A program made the position numbers and the translations under genes. A stretch of 11,471 nt of DNA from Clostridia bacterium (lineage in GTDB: Bacteria; Bacillota; Clostridia; Christensenellales; Aristaeellaceae), in assembly GCA_017551645.1 (NCBI GenBank), contig JAFZLE010000298.1, positions 1-11,471 on the forward strand, read 5' to 3'. Shown piece after piece: positions 1 to 7,786 of this stretch; the first letter of the stretch is position 1, and every line of letters starts with the position of its first letter. Under the pieces are notes generated by a model that was not told the DNA's origin, did no database searches, and was given only the letters and a program-made list of their open reading frames with translations.

Positions 1-1
1 C

Positions 2-2005
2 TTCATCGACCCATTGAACGCGGGATTGCCTTCGCTGGGCAGGCACAAGCTGCGCACCGGCCCCCGAGCGGAAGAGCATCTGTACAGCCCCAGGGTCATC
101 CATCTTTTGCAGCAGGCGGTATGGACGGACGACCGGGCCAAATTCGACGAATACGCCGCTTTGGTGGAAAACGACGGGCCCCGCACCATACGCTCGTTGC
201 TGGATTTCCGCTACGACCTGTGCAATCCCATACATCTGGACGAAGTTGAACACGTGGAGCAGATCGTAAAGCGTTTCAAGACCGGCGCCATGTCTTACGG
301 TTCCATATCCCAGGAAGCGCACGAATGCATGGCCCGGGCCATGAACCGTCTGGGCGGCAAGAGAAACAGCGGCGAGGGCGGCGAACTGCCCGAGCGTTTC
401 GGCACGGAGCTCAACTCCGCCATCAAACAGGTGGCGTCAGGGCGTTTCGGCGTGACGCGGGAATATCTGCTCTCCGCGAAAGAGATACAGATCAAGATGG
501 CGCAGGGCGCGAAGCCGGGCGAAGGGGGACACCTGCCCGGCGCCAAGGTGACCGAAAGCGTGGCCAGGACGCGCTGCTCCACACCCGGCATATCGCTTAT
601 ATCACCGCCGCCGCACCACGACATATATTCAATAGAAGACCTGGCGGAATTGATCTACGACTTAAAATGCGCCAATGAGGATGCCAAGGTCACAGTCAAG
701 CTGGTCTCTTCAACAGGCGTTGGCACCATAGCAAGCGGAGTGGCCAAAGCCGGAGCGGGCGGCATACTTATTTCCGGCGGCGAGGGCGGCACCGGCGCGG
801 CACCGCTGTCAAGCGTGCATCACGCGGGACTGCCCTGGGAGATCGGCCTGGCCGAAACGCATCAGGTGCTGTGCCGCAACCGTCTGCGCCAAACTGTGAC
901 GCTGGAGACAGACGGCAAGCTTATGACCGGGCACGATGTTGCGGTGGCGCTGCTGCTGGGCGCGGAAGAATTCGGCTTCGCCACTGCGCCGCTGATCACC
1001 ATGGGCTGCCGCATGATGCGGGTGTGCCATTTGGGAACCTGCCCATTCGGCGTGGCTACCCAGAACCCGGAACTGCGCAAACGGTTTACGGGTAAGCCCG
1101 AATACGTGGAGCGTTTCATGCGCTTTGTTGCCGCTCAGTTAAGGGAGATCATGTCCAAACTCGGCGCGCGCACGGTGGACGAGCTGGTGGGTCGCAGCGA
1201 CCTGCTCAAAGTGAAAAATGACCCGCGTATAGACCTTTCCGATCTGATCGGCTTTGCCCGGAACACACATTTCCATAAGGGTTCTGAACACGATTTCAGC
1301 TTGCACGAGCGCGCAGACGCGCGGCTCGTACAGGACCATGTACGTTTGACCACCGCCGACCGTGCCTTCGGGACGCTTCTGAAGGGTCCCAGTCATATCC
1401 AGGCGCAGGGCTGCGGCGGGCAGTCCTTCGGCGCGTTCCTGCCGGAGGGCCAGAAGATCGCGCTGTACGGTGTGGCCAACGACTACCTGGGCAAGGGGCT
1501 TTCCGGCGGCACGCTGGCCGTCTGCCCGCCCACCGATGCGGTATGGGATCCCAATGACACGCTTATAGGCAATGTCGCCCTTTACGGAGCGACTTCGGGA
1601 TACGCTTTCGTAGCCGGCATGGCAGGTGAGCGTTTCGCCGTGCGCAACTCGGGCGCCTGCGCGGTAGTGGAAGGCGTGGGTGACCACGGCTGTGAGTACA
1701 TGACGGGCGGCAGGGTGGTCGTGCTGGGGCCTGTGGGTGACAATTTCGCCGCCGGTATGAGCGGCGGTATCGCCTGGGTGCTGGACGAAAACGGCATGCT
1801 GGACGGACGGCTGAATACAGGCCATGTAAAGGCGTATGCCGTCACGGAAGAGCTGGCGGAAGAACTGAAAGAGCTTCTCAAAGCACATCTTGACGCCACC
1901 GGTTCCGAAAAAGCCAAGGCCATGCTCGCTGATTTTGATTCGTTCCTTCCCAAATTCAAGGCGGTCATTTCCGACGAGTACCTGGCTTATCTGAGAGGAG
2001 CGTGA
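2..2005 (+). CDS. gltB: Glutamate synthase large subunit, 3' part (5' end outside window)
   Basis: Large (alpha) subunit of NADPH-dependent glutamate synthase, which makes two glutamates from glutamine and 2-oxoglutarate in the cytoplasm with GltD. The frame is open from base 2 (FIDPLNAGLP...), so about 667 C-terminal residues are seen of a protein usually near 1500. The N-terminal class II amidotransferase domain and part of the central domain lie upstream. Counting from the TTG at base 14, the FMN-binding synthase domain is clear (PGEGGHLPGAKV, SPPPHHDIYS, ISGGEGGTGAAPLSS). The 3Fe-4S cysteines C332, C338 and C343 have the C-x5-C-x4-C spacing of the family. The last ~220 residues form the glycine-rich GXGXG beta-helix domain (GNVALYGATSG, MTGGRVVVLG, GMSGGIAWVLDE). 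The gene ends four bases before gltD, and its last codons carry the gltD ribosome binding site. The identification is secure. Confidence 0.97.
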   Translation, partial: FIDPLNAGLPSLGRHKLRTGPRAEEHLYSPRVIHLLQQAVWTDDRAKFDEYAALVENDGPRTIRSLLDFRYDLCNPIHLDEVEHVEQIVKRFKTGAMSYGSISQEAHECMARAMNRLGGKRNSGEGGELPERFGTELNSAIKQVASGRFGVTREYLLSAKEIQIKMAQGAKPGEGGHLPGAKVTESVARTRCSTPGISLISPPPHHDIYSIEDLAELIYDLKCANEDAKVTVKLVSSTGVGTIASGVAKAGAGGILISGGEGGTGAAPLSSVHHAGLPWEIGLAETHQVLCRNRLRQTVTLETDGKLMTGHDVAVALLLGAEEFGFATAPLITMGCRMMRVCHLGTCPFGVATQNPELRKRFTGKPEYVERFMRFVAAQLREIMSKLGARTVDELVGRSDLLKVKNDPRIDLSDLIGFARNTHFHKGSEHDFSLHERADARLVQDHVRLTTADRAFGTLLKGPSHIQAQGCGGQSFGAFLPEGQKIALYGVANDYLGKGLSGGTLAVCPPTDAVWDPNDTLIGNVALYGATSGYAFVAGMAGERFAVRNSGACAVVEGVGDHGCEYMTGGRVVVLGPVGDNFAAGMSGGIAWVLDENGMLDGRLNTGHVKAYAVTEELAEELKELLKAHLDATGSEKAKAMLADFDSFLPKFKAVISDEYLAYLRGA

Positions 2006-2009
2006 CGGT

Positions 2010-3413
2010 ATGGGCAAGATAACAGGCTTTCTCGAATATCCGAGGACAGAAGACCCGTACCGCAGCGCCGATATGCGGGTACGCGACTATGAGGAACTGC
2101 ATACGCCCCAGGGGCGTGACGCGCGTCTGAAGCAGGCTGCCCGATGCATGAATTGCGGCGTGCCCTTCTGCCAGTCCGAGTACGGCTGTCCGCTGAGCAA
2201 CCTGATCCCCGAATGGAACGAGCTTTTATACCGCGGGCGTGAAAAGGAGGCGCTGGAACGTCTGCTTGAGACGGCGCCTTTCCCTGAATTTACCGGCAGA
2301 GTGTGTCCTGCACTGTGCGAGAAGGCCTGCAACCTGGCGGATGAAGGCGTGACCAACCGTGACAATGAACTGTACCTTATTGAAACGGGTTTTGCAAAGG
2401 GCTGGATAAAGCCAAGGATCCCATCTTATCGCAGCGGCAGGCGCGTGGCGGTGGTGGGCAGCGGGCCTTCCGGTCTTGCTTGCGCGGACCTTTTGAACCG
2501 GCTGGGCCACAAGGTCACTGTTATCGAAAAAGCGGACCGTCCCGGCGGGCTGCTTATGTACGGCATACCCAATATGAAGCTACCCAAGCAAGTCGTGCAG
2601 CGGCGCGTAAAGCTTATGGAGGCAGAGGGGATAACGTTTTTGCTGAGTACCGAGGCGGACGTGCGGGCGCTTTATGAATATGATGCCGCAGTGCTGTGCG
2701 GCGGCGCCCGAAAGCCGCGCTCACTTAACGTGGGAAACATAGGCGCGGAAGGTGTATGCTTTGCGGTCGATTATTTGACTGCCGCGACAAAGGCAGTCCT
2801 GTCGGGTACCGAGTCTCCCGCTTCCGCCGGAGGCAAGCATGTTGTAGTGGTTGGCGGAGGAGATACGGGAAACGACTGCGTGGGAACGGCGATAAGGCAG
2901 GGCTGCGCGTCAGTCGTGCAGCTTGAAATGATGCCCGCTCCTCCCTTGCACAGGACAGCTGGCAACCCCTGGCCCGAATGGCCCCGTACGCTGCGGACGG
3001 ATTACGGACAACTGGAGGCCATGGATAAACAGGGCCAGGACCCGCGCGTATACGAGACCACCGTACAGCAGATCGAAGTGAACGCGGAAAATGCAATAAG
3101 ATCGCTGACCGCAGTACATTTGTCAAAGGACCCCGAAGGGCGGCTCGTGCCGGTGCCGGGTTCGGAAAGCCGTATGCCCTGTGAGCTGCTGCTCATAGCG
3201 GCGGGTTTCGTGGGCTGCGAAGACAGCACGCTGACGCGCTTTTCTCTGACTGCCGACAGGCGCGGCAGGCTGCTTCCCGCGGACGGGACGCATCATCTGG
3301 GCGGGAAACTGTTTTCCGCCGGCGATATGCGCACTGGCCAGTCGCTGGTGGTGCGGGCCCTGGCGGACGGACGGGCGGCGGCTAAGGAGATAGATGTTTG
3401 GCTAAAAAAATGA
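2010..3413 (+). CDS. gltD: Glutamate synthase small subunit (NADPH, FAD, Fe-S)
   Basis: Small (beta) subunit of glutamate synthase. It takes electrons from NAD(P)H through FAD and passes them by 4Fe-4S clusters to the FMN site of GltB. The 467 residues match the usual length. The N-terminal ferredoxin-like domain has cysteines C46, C49, C54 and C60 (CMNCGVPFC...C), then C99, C103 and C107. The FAD-binding GSGPSG motif is near residue 150, followed by EKADRPGGLLMYGIP. The NADPH-binding VVGGGDTGND is near residue 280, and the C-terminal flavin motif FSAGDMRTGQSLVVRAL is near residue 435. The ATG at 2010 follows a GAGAGGAG ribosome binding site (1993-2000) inside the end of gltB, so the pair is probably translated together. 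No hairpin terminator is visible between its stop and the pyrG promoter, so some read-through into pyrG is possible. The same fold occurs in related NADPH oxidoreductases, but the adjacent gltB fixes the identity. Confidence 0.97.
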   Translation: MGKITGFLEYPRTEDPYRSADMRVRDYEELHTPQGRDARLKQAARCMNCGVPFCQSEYGCPLSNLIPEWNELLYRGREKEALERLLETAPFPEFTGRVCPALCEKACNLADEGVTNRDNELYLIETGFAKGWIKPRIPSYRSGRRVAVVGSGPSGLACADLLNRLGHKVTVIEKADRPGGLLMYGIPNMKLPKQVVQRRVKLMEAEGITFLLSTEADVRALYEYDAAVLCGGARKPRSLNVGNIGAEGVCFAVDYLTAATKAVLSGTESPASAGGKHVVVVGGGDTGNDCVGTAIRQGCASVVQLEMMPAPPLHRTAGNPWPEWPRTLRTDYGQLEAMDKQGQDPRVYETTVQQIEVNAENAIRSLTAVHLSKDPEGRLVPVPGSESRMPCELLLIAAGFVGCEDSTLTRFSLTADRRGRLLPADGTHHLGGKLFSAGDMRTGQSLVVRALADGRAAAKEIDVWLKK

Positions 3414-3426
3414 TATGGGCTGACGT

Positions 3427-3455
3427 TTGAACTGATACCCCGTTTCTGGTATAAT
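3427..3455 (+). promoter_or_regulatory. pyrG promoter, extended -10 sigma-A type
   Basis: TTGAAC (3427-3432) and a perfect TATAAT (3450-3455) are separated by exactly 17 bases. TG at 3447-3448 lies one base before the -10 box and makes it an extended -10. Transcription would start near 3461-3463, giving a leader of about 45 bases. That is too short to hold the CTP-sensitive attenuator known from Bacillus pyrG, and no terminator-like hairpin is seen in it. The promoter separates pyrG from gltBD as an independent unit. Confidence 0.85.
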
Positions 3456-3490
3456 ATGGCCGTTTCTTATGATCGGCTGGAAATACATCT

Positions 3491-3495
3491 GGAGG
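3491..3495 (+). promoter_or_regulatory. Ribosome binding site of pyrG
   Basis: GGAGG lies 10 bases before a GTG (3506) and 13 bases before the next in-frame ATG (3509). The spacing favours the GTG, while codon preference favours the ATG. The two starts differ by a single residue. Confidence 0.7.
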
Positions 3496-3505
3496 TTTAT
3501 CGGAA

Positions 3506-5113
3506 GTGATGGCGGTAAAAAAGTATATATTCGTGACCGGCGGCGTGGTGAGCGGGCTGGGAAAAGGCATCACGGCGGCATCCCTGGGGCGGCTGCTCAA
3601 GGCGAGGGGACTCAAAGTTGCAGCACAGAAGCTCGACCCGTATATCAATGTCGATCCCGGCACCATGAGTCCTTACCAGCACGGTGAAGTGTACGTGACG
3701 GAGGACGGCGCGGAGACAGATCTGGATCTCGGGCATTATGAGCGCTTCATAGACGAGGATCTGAACAAGTACTCAAACCTGACCACAGGCAAGGTGTTCG
3801 CAAACGTGCTGCATAAGGAAAGGCAGGGCGGATACCTGGGCTCCACGGTGCAGATCATACCGCACGTTACAGATGAGATAAAGCGCTTTATATACCGTGT
3901 AGGCGAAAAGACGGACGCCGATGTGGTCATAACGGAGATAGGCGGCACGATAGGCGACATCGAGAGCCAGCCGTTCATAGAGGCTATAAGGCAGATAGGG
4001 CTTGAAGTGGGGCGCGAGAACGCCCTGTATGTGCACGTGACGCTGGTGCCGTACCTGAAAGCCAGCGGGGAGCACAAGTCCAAGCCTACACAGCATTCCG
4101 TAAAGGAACTGCAGGGCATGGGCATAAGCCCCAACGTGATAGTGCTGCGCGTGGACGAAAAAATAACCGACGAAAGCATATTCTCCAAAATTGCTCACTT
4201 CTGCAATGTAAAGACAGACTGCGTTATCGAGAACATGACTTTGCCAATACTCTACGAGGCGCCGCTTATGCTGGAAGAAGCCGGCTTTTCGGCCATCGTG
4301 TGCCGTGAGCTGGGCATAGACGCTTCCGAGCCGGATCTGACCGAGTGGCGCAGCATGGTGGAAAAAGTGCGCCATCAGAGCAAAACGGTCAGGATAGGGC
4401 TTGTGGGCAAGTACGTGCAGCTCCACGACGCGTACCTGTCCGTAGCGGAAGCGCTCAGACACGCAGGCTACGCGCTGGACGCGAAAGTGGAGATAGAATG
4501 GATCAACTCTGAGGAGCTCACTGAGGAAAACATCGCTGAGCGCCTGGGGAACGTGCAGGGCATCATAGTGCCCGGAGGTTTCGGACCCAGGGGGATCGAA
4601 GGCATGATACTCACCGCGAAATACGCAAGGGAACATCATGTGCCGTATTTCGGCATCTGCCTGGGCATGCAGACAGCGGTCATAGAGTTCGCCCGCGACG
4701 CCGCGGGGCTTAAGGACGCGAACTCCCATGAATTTGACGAAAACAGCCCGTATCAGGTGATCCATTTCATGCCCGACCAGAACGACGAGATCGCCAAGGG
4801 CGGCACGCTGAGGCTGGGCAAATATCCATGCGTGCTTAGACCCGATACCGTTATAGCGCGCTGTTACGGCGGTACCGAGATAAGCGAGCGCCACCGTCAC
4901 CGCTACGAGTTCGCCAACGAATACCGCGGCAAACTGCAGGCGGCGGGGCTGTGTCTTTCCGGTCTGTCCCCGGACGGGCGGCTGGTGGAGACTGTTGAGA
5001 TACCGGACGAAGAATTCTTTGTGGGCGTGCAGTTCCATCCGGAGTTCAAGAGCAGGCCGAACAAACCGCACCCTCTGTTCATGGGCTTCGTAAAAGCGTC
5101 TTTGGACAAATAG
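3506..5113 (+). CDS. pyrG: CTP synthase (glutamine-hydrolysing)
   Basis: Converts UTP to CTP using ATP and glutamine, the last step of pyrimidine nucleotide synthesis; cytoplasmic and tetrameric. The 535 residues are the usual length. The N-terminal synthetase domain (about 1-270) shows the ATP/UTP-binding start [16 protein letters not shown], then [31 protein letters not shown], and [13 protein letters not shown] in the UTP/CTP-binding region. The C-terminal class I amidotransferase domain has the nucleophile elbow GICLGMQ (C385) and the FHPEF motif with H511 and E513, so the full Cys-His-Glu triad is present. Start is GTG at 3506 or ATG at 3509. Downstream lies a strong hairpin terminator. 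Nearby gltBD and pyrG both use glutamine, but the separate promoter argues that this is only proximity. Confidence 0.98.
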   Translation: MMAVKKYIFVTGGVVSGLGKGITAASLGRLLKARGLKVAAQKLDPYINVDPGTMSPYQHGEVYVTEDGAETDLDLGHYERFIDEDLNKYSNLTTGKVFANVLHKERQGGYLGSTVQIIPHVTDEIKRFIYRVGEKTDADVVITEIGGTIGDIESQPFIEAIRQIGLEVGRENALYVHVTLVPYLKASGEHKSKPTQHSVKELQGMGISPNVIVLRVDEKITDESIFSKIAHFCNVKTDCVIENMTLPILYEAPLMLEEAGFSAIVCRELGIDASEPDLTEWRSMVEKVRHQSKTVRIGLVGKYVQLHDAYLSVAEALRHAGYALDAKVEIEWINSEELTEENIAERLGNVQGIIVPGGFGPRGIEGMILTAKYAREHHVPYFGICLGMQTAVIEFARDAAGLKDANSHEFDENSPYQVIHFMPDQNDEIAKGGTLRLGKYPCVLRPDTVIARCYGGTEISERHRHRYEFANEYRGKLQAAGLCLSGLSPDGRLVETVEIPDEEFFVGVQFHPEFKSRPNKPHPLFMGFVKASLDK

Positions 5114-5166
5114 GGTATAGTACAGCTCAGAGATCGTGATCGGAACGAGAAAAACGGATAAACAAT

Positions 5167-5192
5167 GTGCCCGGCGGGAACCCGCCGGGCAC
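5167..5192. terminator. Probable bidirectional terminator between pyrG and the binding-protein gene
   Basis: GTGCCCGGCGGG (5167-5178) and CCCGCCGGGCAC (5181-5192) form a 12-base perfect inverted repeat, in practice an 11-bp stem closed by a GAAC loop. On the plus strand the tail is TTGTCTT, a weak U-tract. On the minus strand it is ATTGTTTATCCGTTTT, also T-rich. It sits 53 bases past the pyrG stop and 25 bases past the convergent binding-protein stop, with no gene between. A second small palindrome, ATCAGCT-AA-AGCTGAT (5203-5218), touches the binding-protein stop codon. The hairpin is certain; use in both directions is inferred. Confidence 0.8.
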
Positions 5193-5217
5193 TTGTCTTG
5201 GTATCAGCTAAAGCTGA

Positions 5218-6855
5218 TTATTTGTTGGCAAACCACTCGTTGGCTTCGTCATGGAGGGTCTGTCCGCCGGCAGCCATGTAATCGGCTACGTAGGCATCCC
5301 ACTCATCCAGGGGCTTCTCGCCGCGGATGAAGGCGATGTACGCTTCGTCTCTCAAGGTCTGCAGGTCAGCCAGCAGCTTGCCTTCGGAGGGCAGGGTCAC
5401 GCTCACAGCGTTCAGGATGTAGCTGTCGTACTGCGGGAGCACGAAGTACTTATAACGGTTGGCGATGGCCGGGCTGTTATAGAAGGCCAGGTTGTAAGCC
5501 AGCTCGCTGTATGCGCGGTCGGCGCCGTAAAGGCTGCGGCAGCCCCATACGCCGACTTCGTTCAGAGCGGCGTTGTCCATCGTGCGCTCGAGGACGCCGT
5601 CTGTATCGGTGTAGTGCTCGCCCTTGATGCCCCAGGAGGCCAGCATATACAGCTCGTCATCGGTGGCGAAGGCATTCATGATCTTGAAGATGGTGGCCAG
5701 CTTCTCGGGATCATTCTCCAGCATCTTGTTGTACACGGCGCTCTCGCTTACGGCTACCGCGTAGTCGATGGCCCAGCCGTAATCGCCGTCGGGGCCGGCC
5801 GGCCAGGGCGCGTACACGAACTTGGCGTCGGGACCGTTGACTTCCCAATAGGTCTTGGCAACGGGGCCGCCCTCGTCATTGGGGCCGGTGACGCCGGCGA
5901 GGCGGTAGTGGTCGATGGAAGCGTTGGCGGAAGCACCGTACAGACCGTTGATCAGGCCTACGGAAGCAGCCCAGTACTGGCCCTCGGCGCGCTCGGTGCC
6001 CTTAACGAACTCGGGATCGATAACGCCGTCGGCGTACAGATCTCTGAGCAGCTCAAGGACGGTCTTGCTCTTGGGAGATACATCGGCGTTGATCAGCTCG
6101 CCGTCTTCCTCATACCAGTATGAGGAACCGTTGATAAAGCCGTTGTACATGCCATATGCGCCGAAAAGGGCTTTAATGGCGGTTATGGAGAAACCGTAGG
6201 TATCATCTTCGCCGTCCTGATCGGGGTCCTCCTTGGCGAAACGGGTCATAAGGTCTACGAACTCGTCCACGGTCATGGGCAGTTCATCTTCGGATACACC
6301 CAGATTCTCCAGCCAGTCGCCGCGGTAGATCAGAGTCTTGTAGGGCATGCTGCCGTCGGGCTTGAGGGAGGGAACGATCACCATTTTGCCGTCTTTGGTG
6401 GCGTTCTCCAGCCACAGGTCAAACTGGCTGGCCAGCTCGCCGTTCACACAGCCGGATTCGATGAAGTTCCATACATCGGGGGCGTTCTCTTTGAAGAAGT
6501 CGATATCCCAGGAAGCGATGACGCCCTGATCATAGTAGGTATCGAGCTTGTCCAGCGCCAGGAACACATCGGGGGCGTTGTTGTTGCCGTCGGCGTCCGG
6601 TACCAGACGGGGCGCCAGGATGTCGGAGTAGTCGCTGTACTCGATGTACTCTACCACGATATCCACGTTGATGCCGTGCTTTTCGAGCAGCATCTTTTCC
6701 ACGGCGGGAGTGATCACGTCCTTGGTGTCATCGATGGGGCCAAACATATAGCCCGCCACGGTGATCTTCATGGGTGCGTCTTCAGCCATGGCGAAGGGGA
6801 TGGCGGTCATGACCATCACTATCGCCACAAGCAGACTGAGAAGCTTGCGTGTCAT
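5218..6855 (-). CDS. Extracellular solute-binding protein of a LipO/LplA-like sugar ABC importer, no lipobox
   Basis: Substrate-capture protein of the ABC importer whose two permeases are encoded just upstream; it acts outside the membrane. The 545 residues fit the large family 1 binding proteins (LplA/YtcQ/AlgQ type). The signal peptide is clear: MTRK, a hydrophobic run of leucine, valine and methionine, then AMA before ED, so cleavage is expected after residue 24. There is no lipobox cysteine, and the first cysteine is residue 136. Residues 210-221 read DPDQDGEDDTYG, the EF-hand-like calcium loop seen in this family (for example alginate-binding AlgQ proteins). Many aromatic residues (WYEED, YWAAS, WEVNG) suit carbohydrate stacking. 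ATG at 6855 follows AAGGAGG (6864-6870) with eight bases between. It is the last gene of the operon, ends before a strong hairpin, and is the only one of the four with so strong a ribosome site and a palindrome upstream. The substrate is unknown; an oligosaccharide or sugar acid is likely. Confidence 0.9.
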   Translation of the reverse strand: MTRKLLSLLVAIVMVMTAIPFAMAEDAPMKITVAGYMFGPIDDTKDVITPAVEKMLLEKHGINVDIVVEYIEYSDYSDILAPRLVPDADGNNNAPDVFLALDKLDTYYDQGVIASWDIDFFKENAPDVWNFIESGCVNGELASQFDLWLENATKDGKMVIVPSLKPDGSMPYKTLIYRGDWLENLGVSEDELPMTVDEFVDLMTRFAKEDPDQDGEDDTYGFSITAIKALFGAYGMYNGFINGSSYWYEEDGELINADVSPKSKTVLELLRDLYADGVIDPEFVKGTERAEGQYWAASVGLINGLYGASANASIDHYRLAGVTGPNDEGGPVAKTYWEVNGPDAKFVYAPWPAGPDGDYGWAIDYAVAVSESAVYNKMLENDPEKLATIFKIMNAFATDDELYMLASWGIKGEHYTDTDGVLERTMDNAALNEVGVWGCRSLYGADRAYSELAYNLAFYNSPAIANRYKYFVLPQYDSYILNAVSVTLPSEGKLLADLQTLRDEAYIAFIRGEKPLDEWDAYVADYMAAGGQTLHDEANEWFANK

Positions 6856-6882
6856 GTGTTGTTCCTCCTTTGTAATTATGTC

Positions 6883-6890
6883 AAGCGCTT
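6883..6890. repeat. AAGCGCTT palindrome between the LplC-type permease and binding-protein genes
   Basis: A perfect 8-base palindrome with the core of CcpA/LacI-family operators lies in the 40-base gap before the binding-protein gene. Read as RNA, the overlapping GCGC-AAA-GCGC could form a small hairpin. Flanking bases match the cre consensus poorly (about four mismatches), so operator function is uncertain. It could instead help stabilise or process the binding-protein mRNA. Confidence 0.35.
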
Positions 6891-6895
6891 TGCGC

Positions 6896-7774
6896 CTAAC
6901 CTTTTAATGAGCCCACCATGATGCCCTTTACGAAATACTTCTGCAGGAAAGGATATACGCAAAGGATAGGTATGGTGGCGACGTATATACTGGCGGCTTT
7001 CAATCCCGCGCTGGATATCTGAGGCTCGTCGTTCACTGAACTGGAAGCGGTGCCCAGGTCAAGCTCCTTGGTGCCGGTTATGATTATGTTCCTGAGCACC
7101 ACCTGCAGGGTGCGTTTATCGGAATCTGAAATGTATATCAGCACGTCGAACCAGGCGTTCCAGTGGCCGACTGCCAGCCACAGGGCTACGGTGGCGAGTA
7201 TGGGCGTGGACAGGGGCAGTATGAACTGCCAGAATATGCGCATGCGCCCCGCGCCGTCTATCATGCAGCTTTCTTCTATCTCTTCGGGCAGGGACTGGAA
7301 AAAGTTGCGCATGATGGTAAGGTTGTAGGCGCTTATAAGTCCCGGCAGTATCATGGATGCGTAAGTGTTGGTCAGCCCCAGGTTCTTTACCAGCAGGAAA
7401 GTGGGTATCAGGCCGCCGGAGAAGAACATGGTGAATACGATCAGAAGCGTCCAGAAAGTGCGGTGGGGGAAATACTTCTTGCTCAGCACGTAAGCGCCCA
7501 GCGCGGTGAACATAAGTTGTACCGAAGTGCCAACTATGGTACGGAAAAGGGTGTTTTTGTAACCGATCCATATGTAGCGGTTCTTGAACACCCGGGAGTA
7601 GTTATCGAACGTTACTTCCCTGGGCACGAACAGGAGCCCGCCTTTGGTGGCTACGGCGTTGGAGGACAGGGATATGCTCAGCAGGTGCAAAAAGGCGAAC
7701 ACTATGGTCAGGCTCAGAAGCGCCAGCAGCGTGTAGATTATCACGTCCCCAAGGGTGAATCTTTCCTTGCGCAT
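6896..7774 (-). CDS. Carbohydrate ABC transporter permease, LplC-type
   Basis: One of the two membrane subunits of the importer. The 292 residues are the normal length for the MalG/LplC (binding-protein-dependent transport inner membrane) family. After a short basic N-terminus come about six hydrophobic segments, beginning with IIYTLLALLSLTIVFAFL. The ATPase-docking EAA loop lies at residues about 166-190 (EEIEESCMIDGAGR...FILPLSTP), with a serine in place of the first alanine of EAA and the invariant DGA intact (173-175). The C-terminus FLQKYFVKGIMVGSLKG is the hallmark ending of LplC/YtcP-like permeases. ATG at 7774 follows GGGAGG (7780-7785) with five bases between, and the preceding permease gene stops 12 bases upstream, so the pair is translationally linked. 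No ATPase gene is present in the operon. Confidence 0.95.
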   Translation of the reverse strand: MRKERFTLGDVIIYTLLALLSLTIVFAFLHLLSISLSSNAVATKGGLLFVPREVTFDNYSRVFKNRYIWIGYKNTLFRTIVGTSVQLMFTALGAYVLSKKYFPHRTFWTLLIVFTMFFSGGLIPTFLLVKNLGLTNTYASMILPGLISAYNLTIMRNFFQSLPEEIEESCMIDGAGRMRIFWQFILPLSTPILATVALWLAVGHWNAWFDVLIYISDSDKRTLQVVLRNIIITGTKELDLGTASSSVNDEPQISSAGLKAASIYVATIPILCVYPFLQKYFVKGIMVGSLKG

Positions 7775-7786
7775 ACGATCCTCCCT

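Noticed and set aside
1139..2017. Minus-strand open frame of 292 codons opposite gltB
   Set aside because: It is antisense to well-conserved GltB sequence and has low-information composition.
3414..3505. Riboswitch or attenuator upstream of pyrG
   Set aside because: The gap is 92 bases with a promoter inside it; no hairpin with a U-tract is present.
3773..5071. Long open frame of 432 codons on the minus strand opposite pyrG
   Set aside because: It lies fully antisense to a clear CTP synthase gene. Its translation has no recognisable family, and long antisense frames are expected in GC-rich coding sequence.
6856..6884. Possible separate promoter for the binding protein: TTGACA on the minus strand at 6879-6884
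   Set aside because: No -10 box at a workable distance. The expected position falls on the bases just before the start codon, where the sequence is CAACAC.
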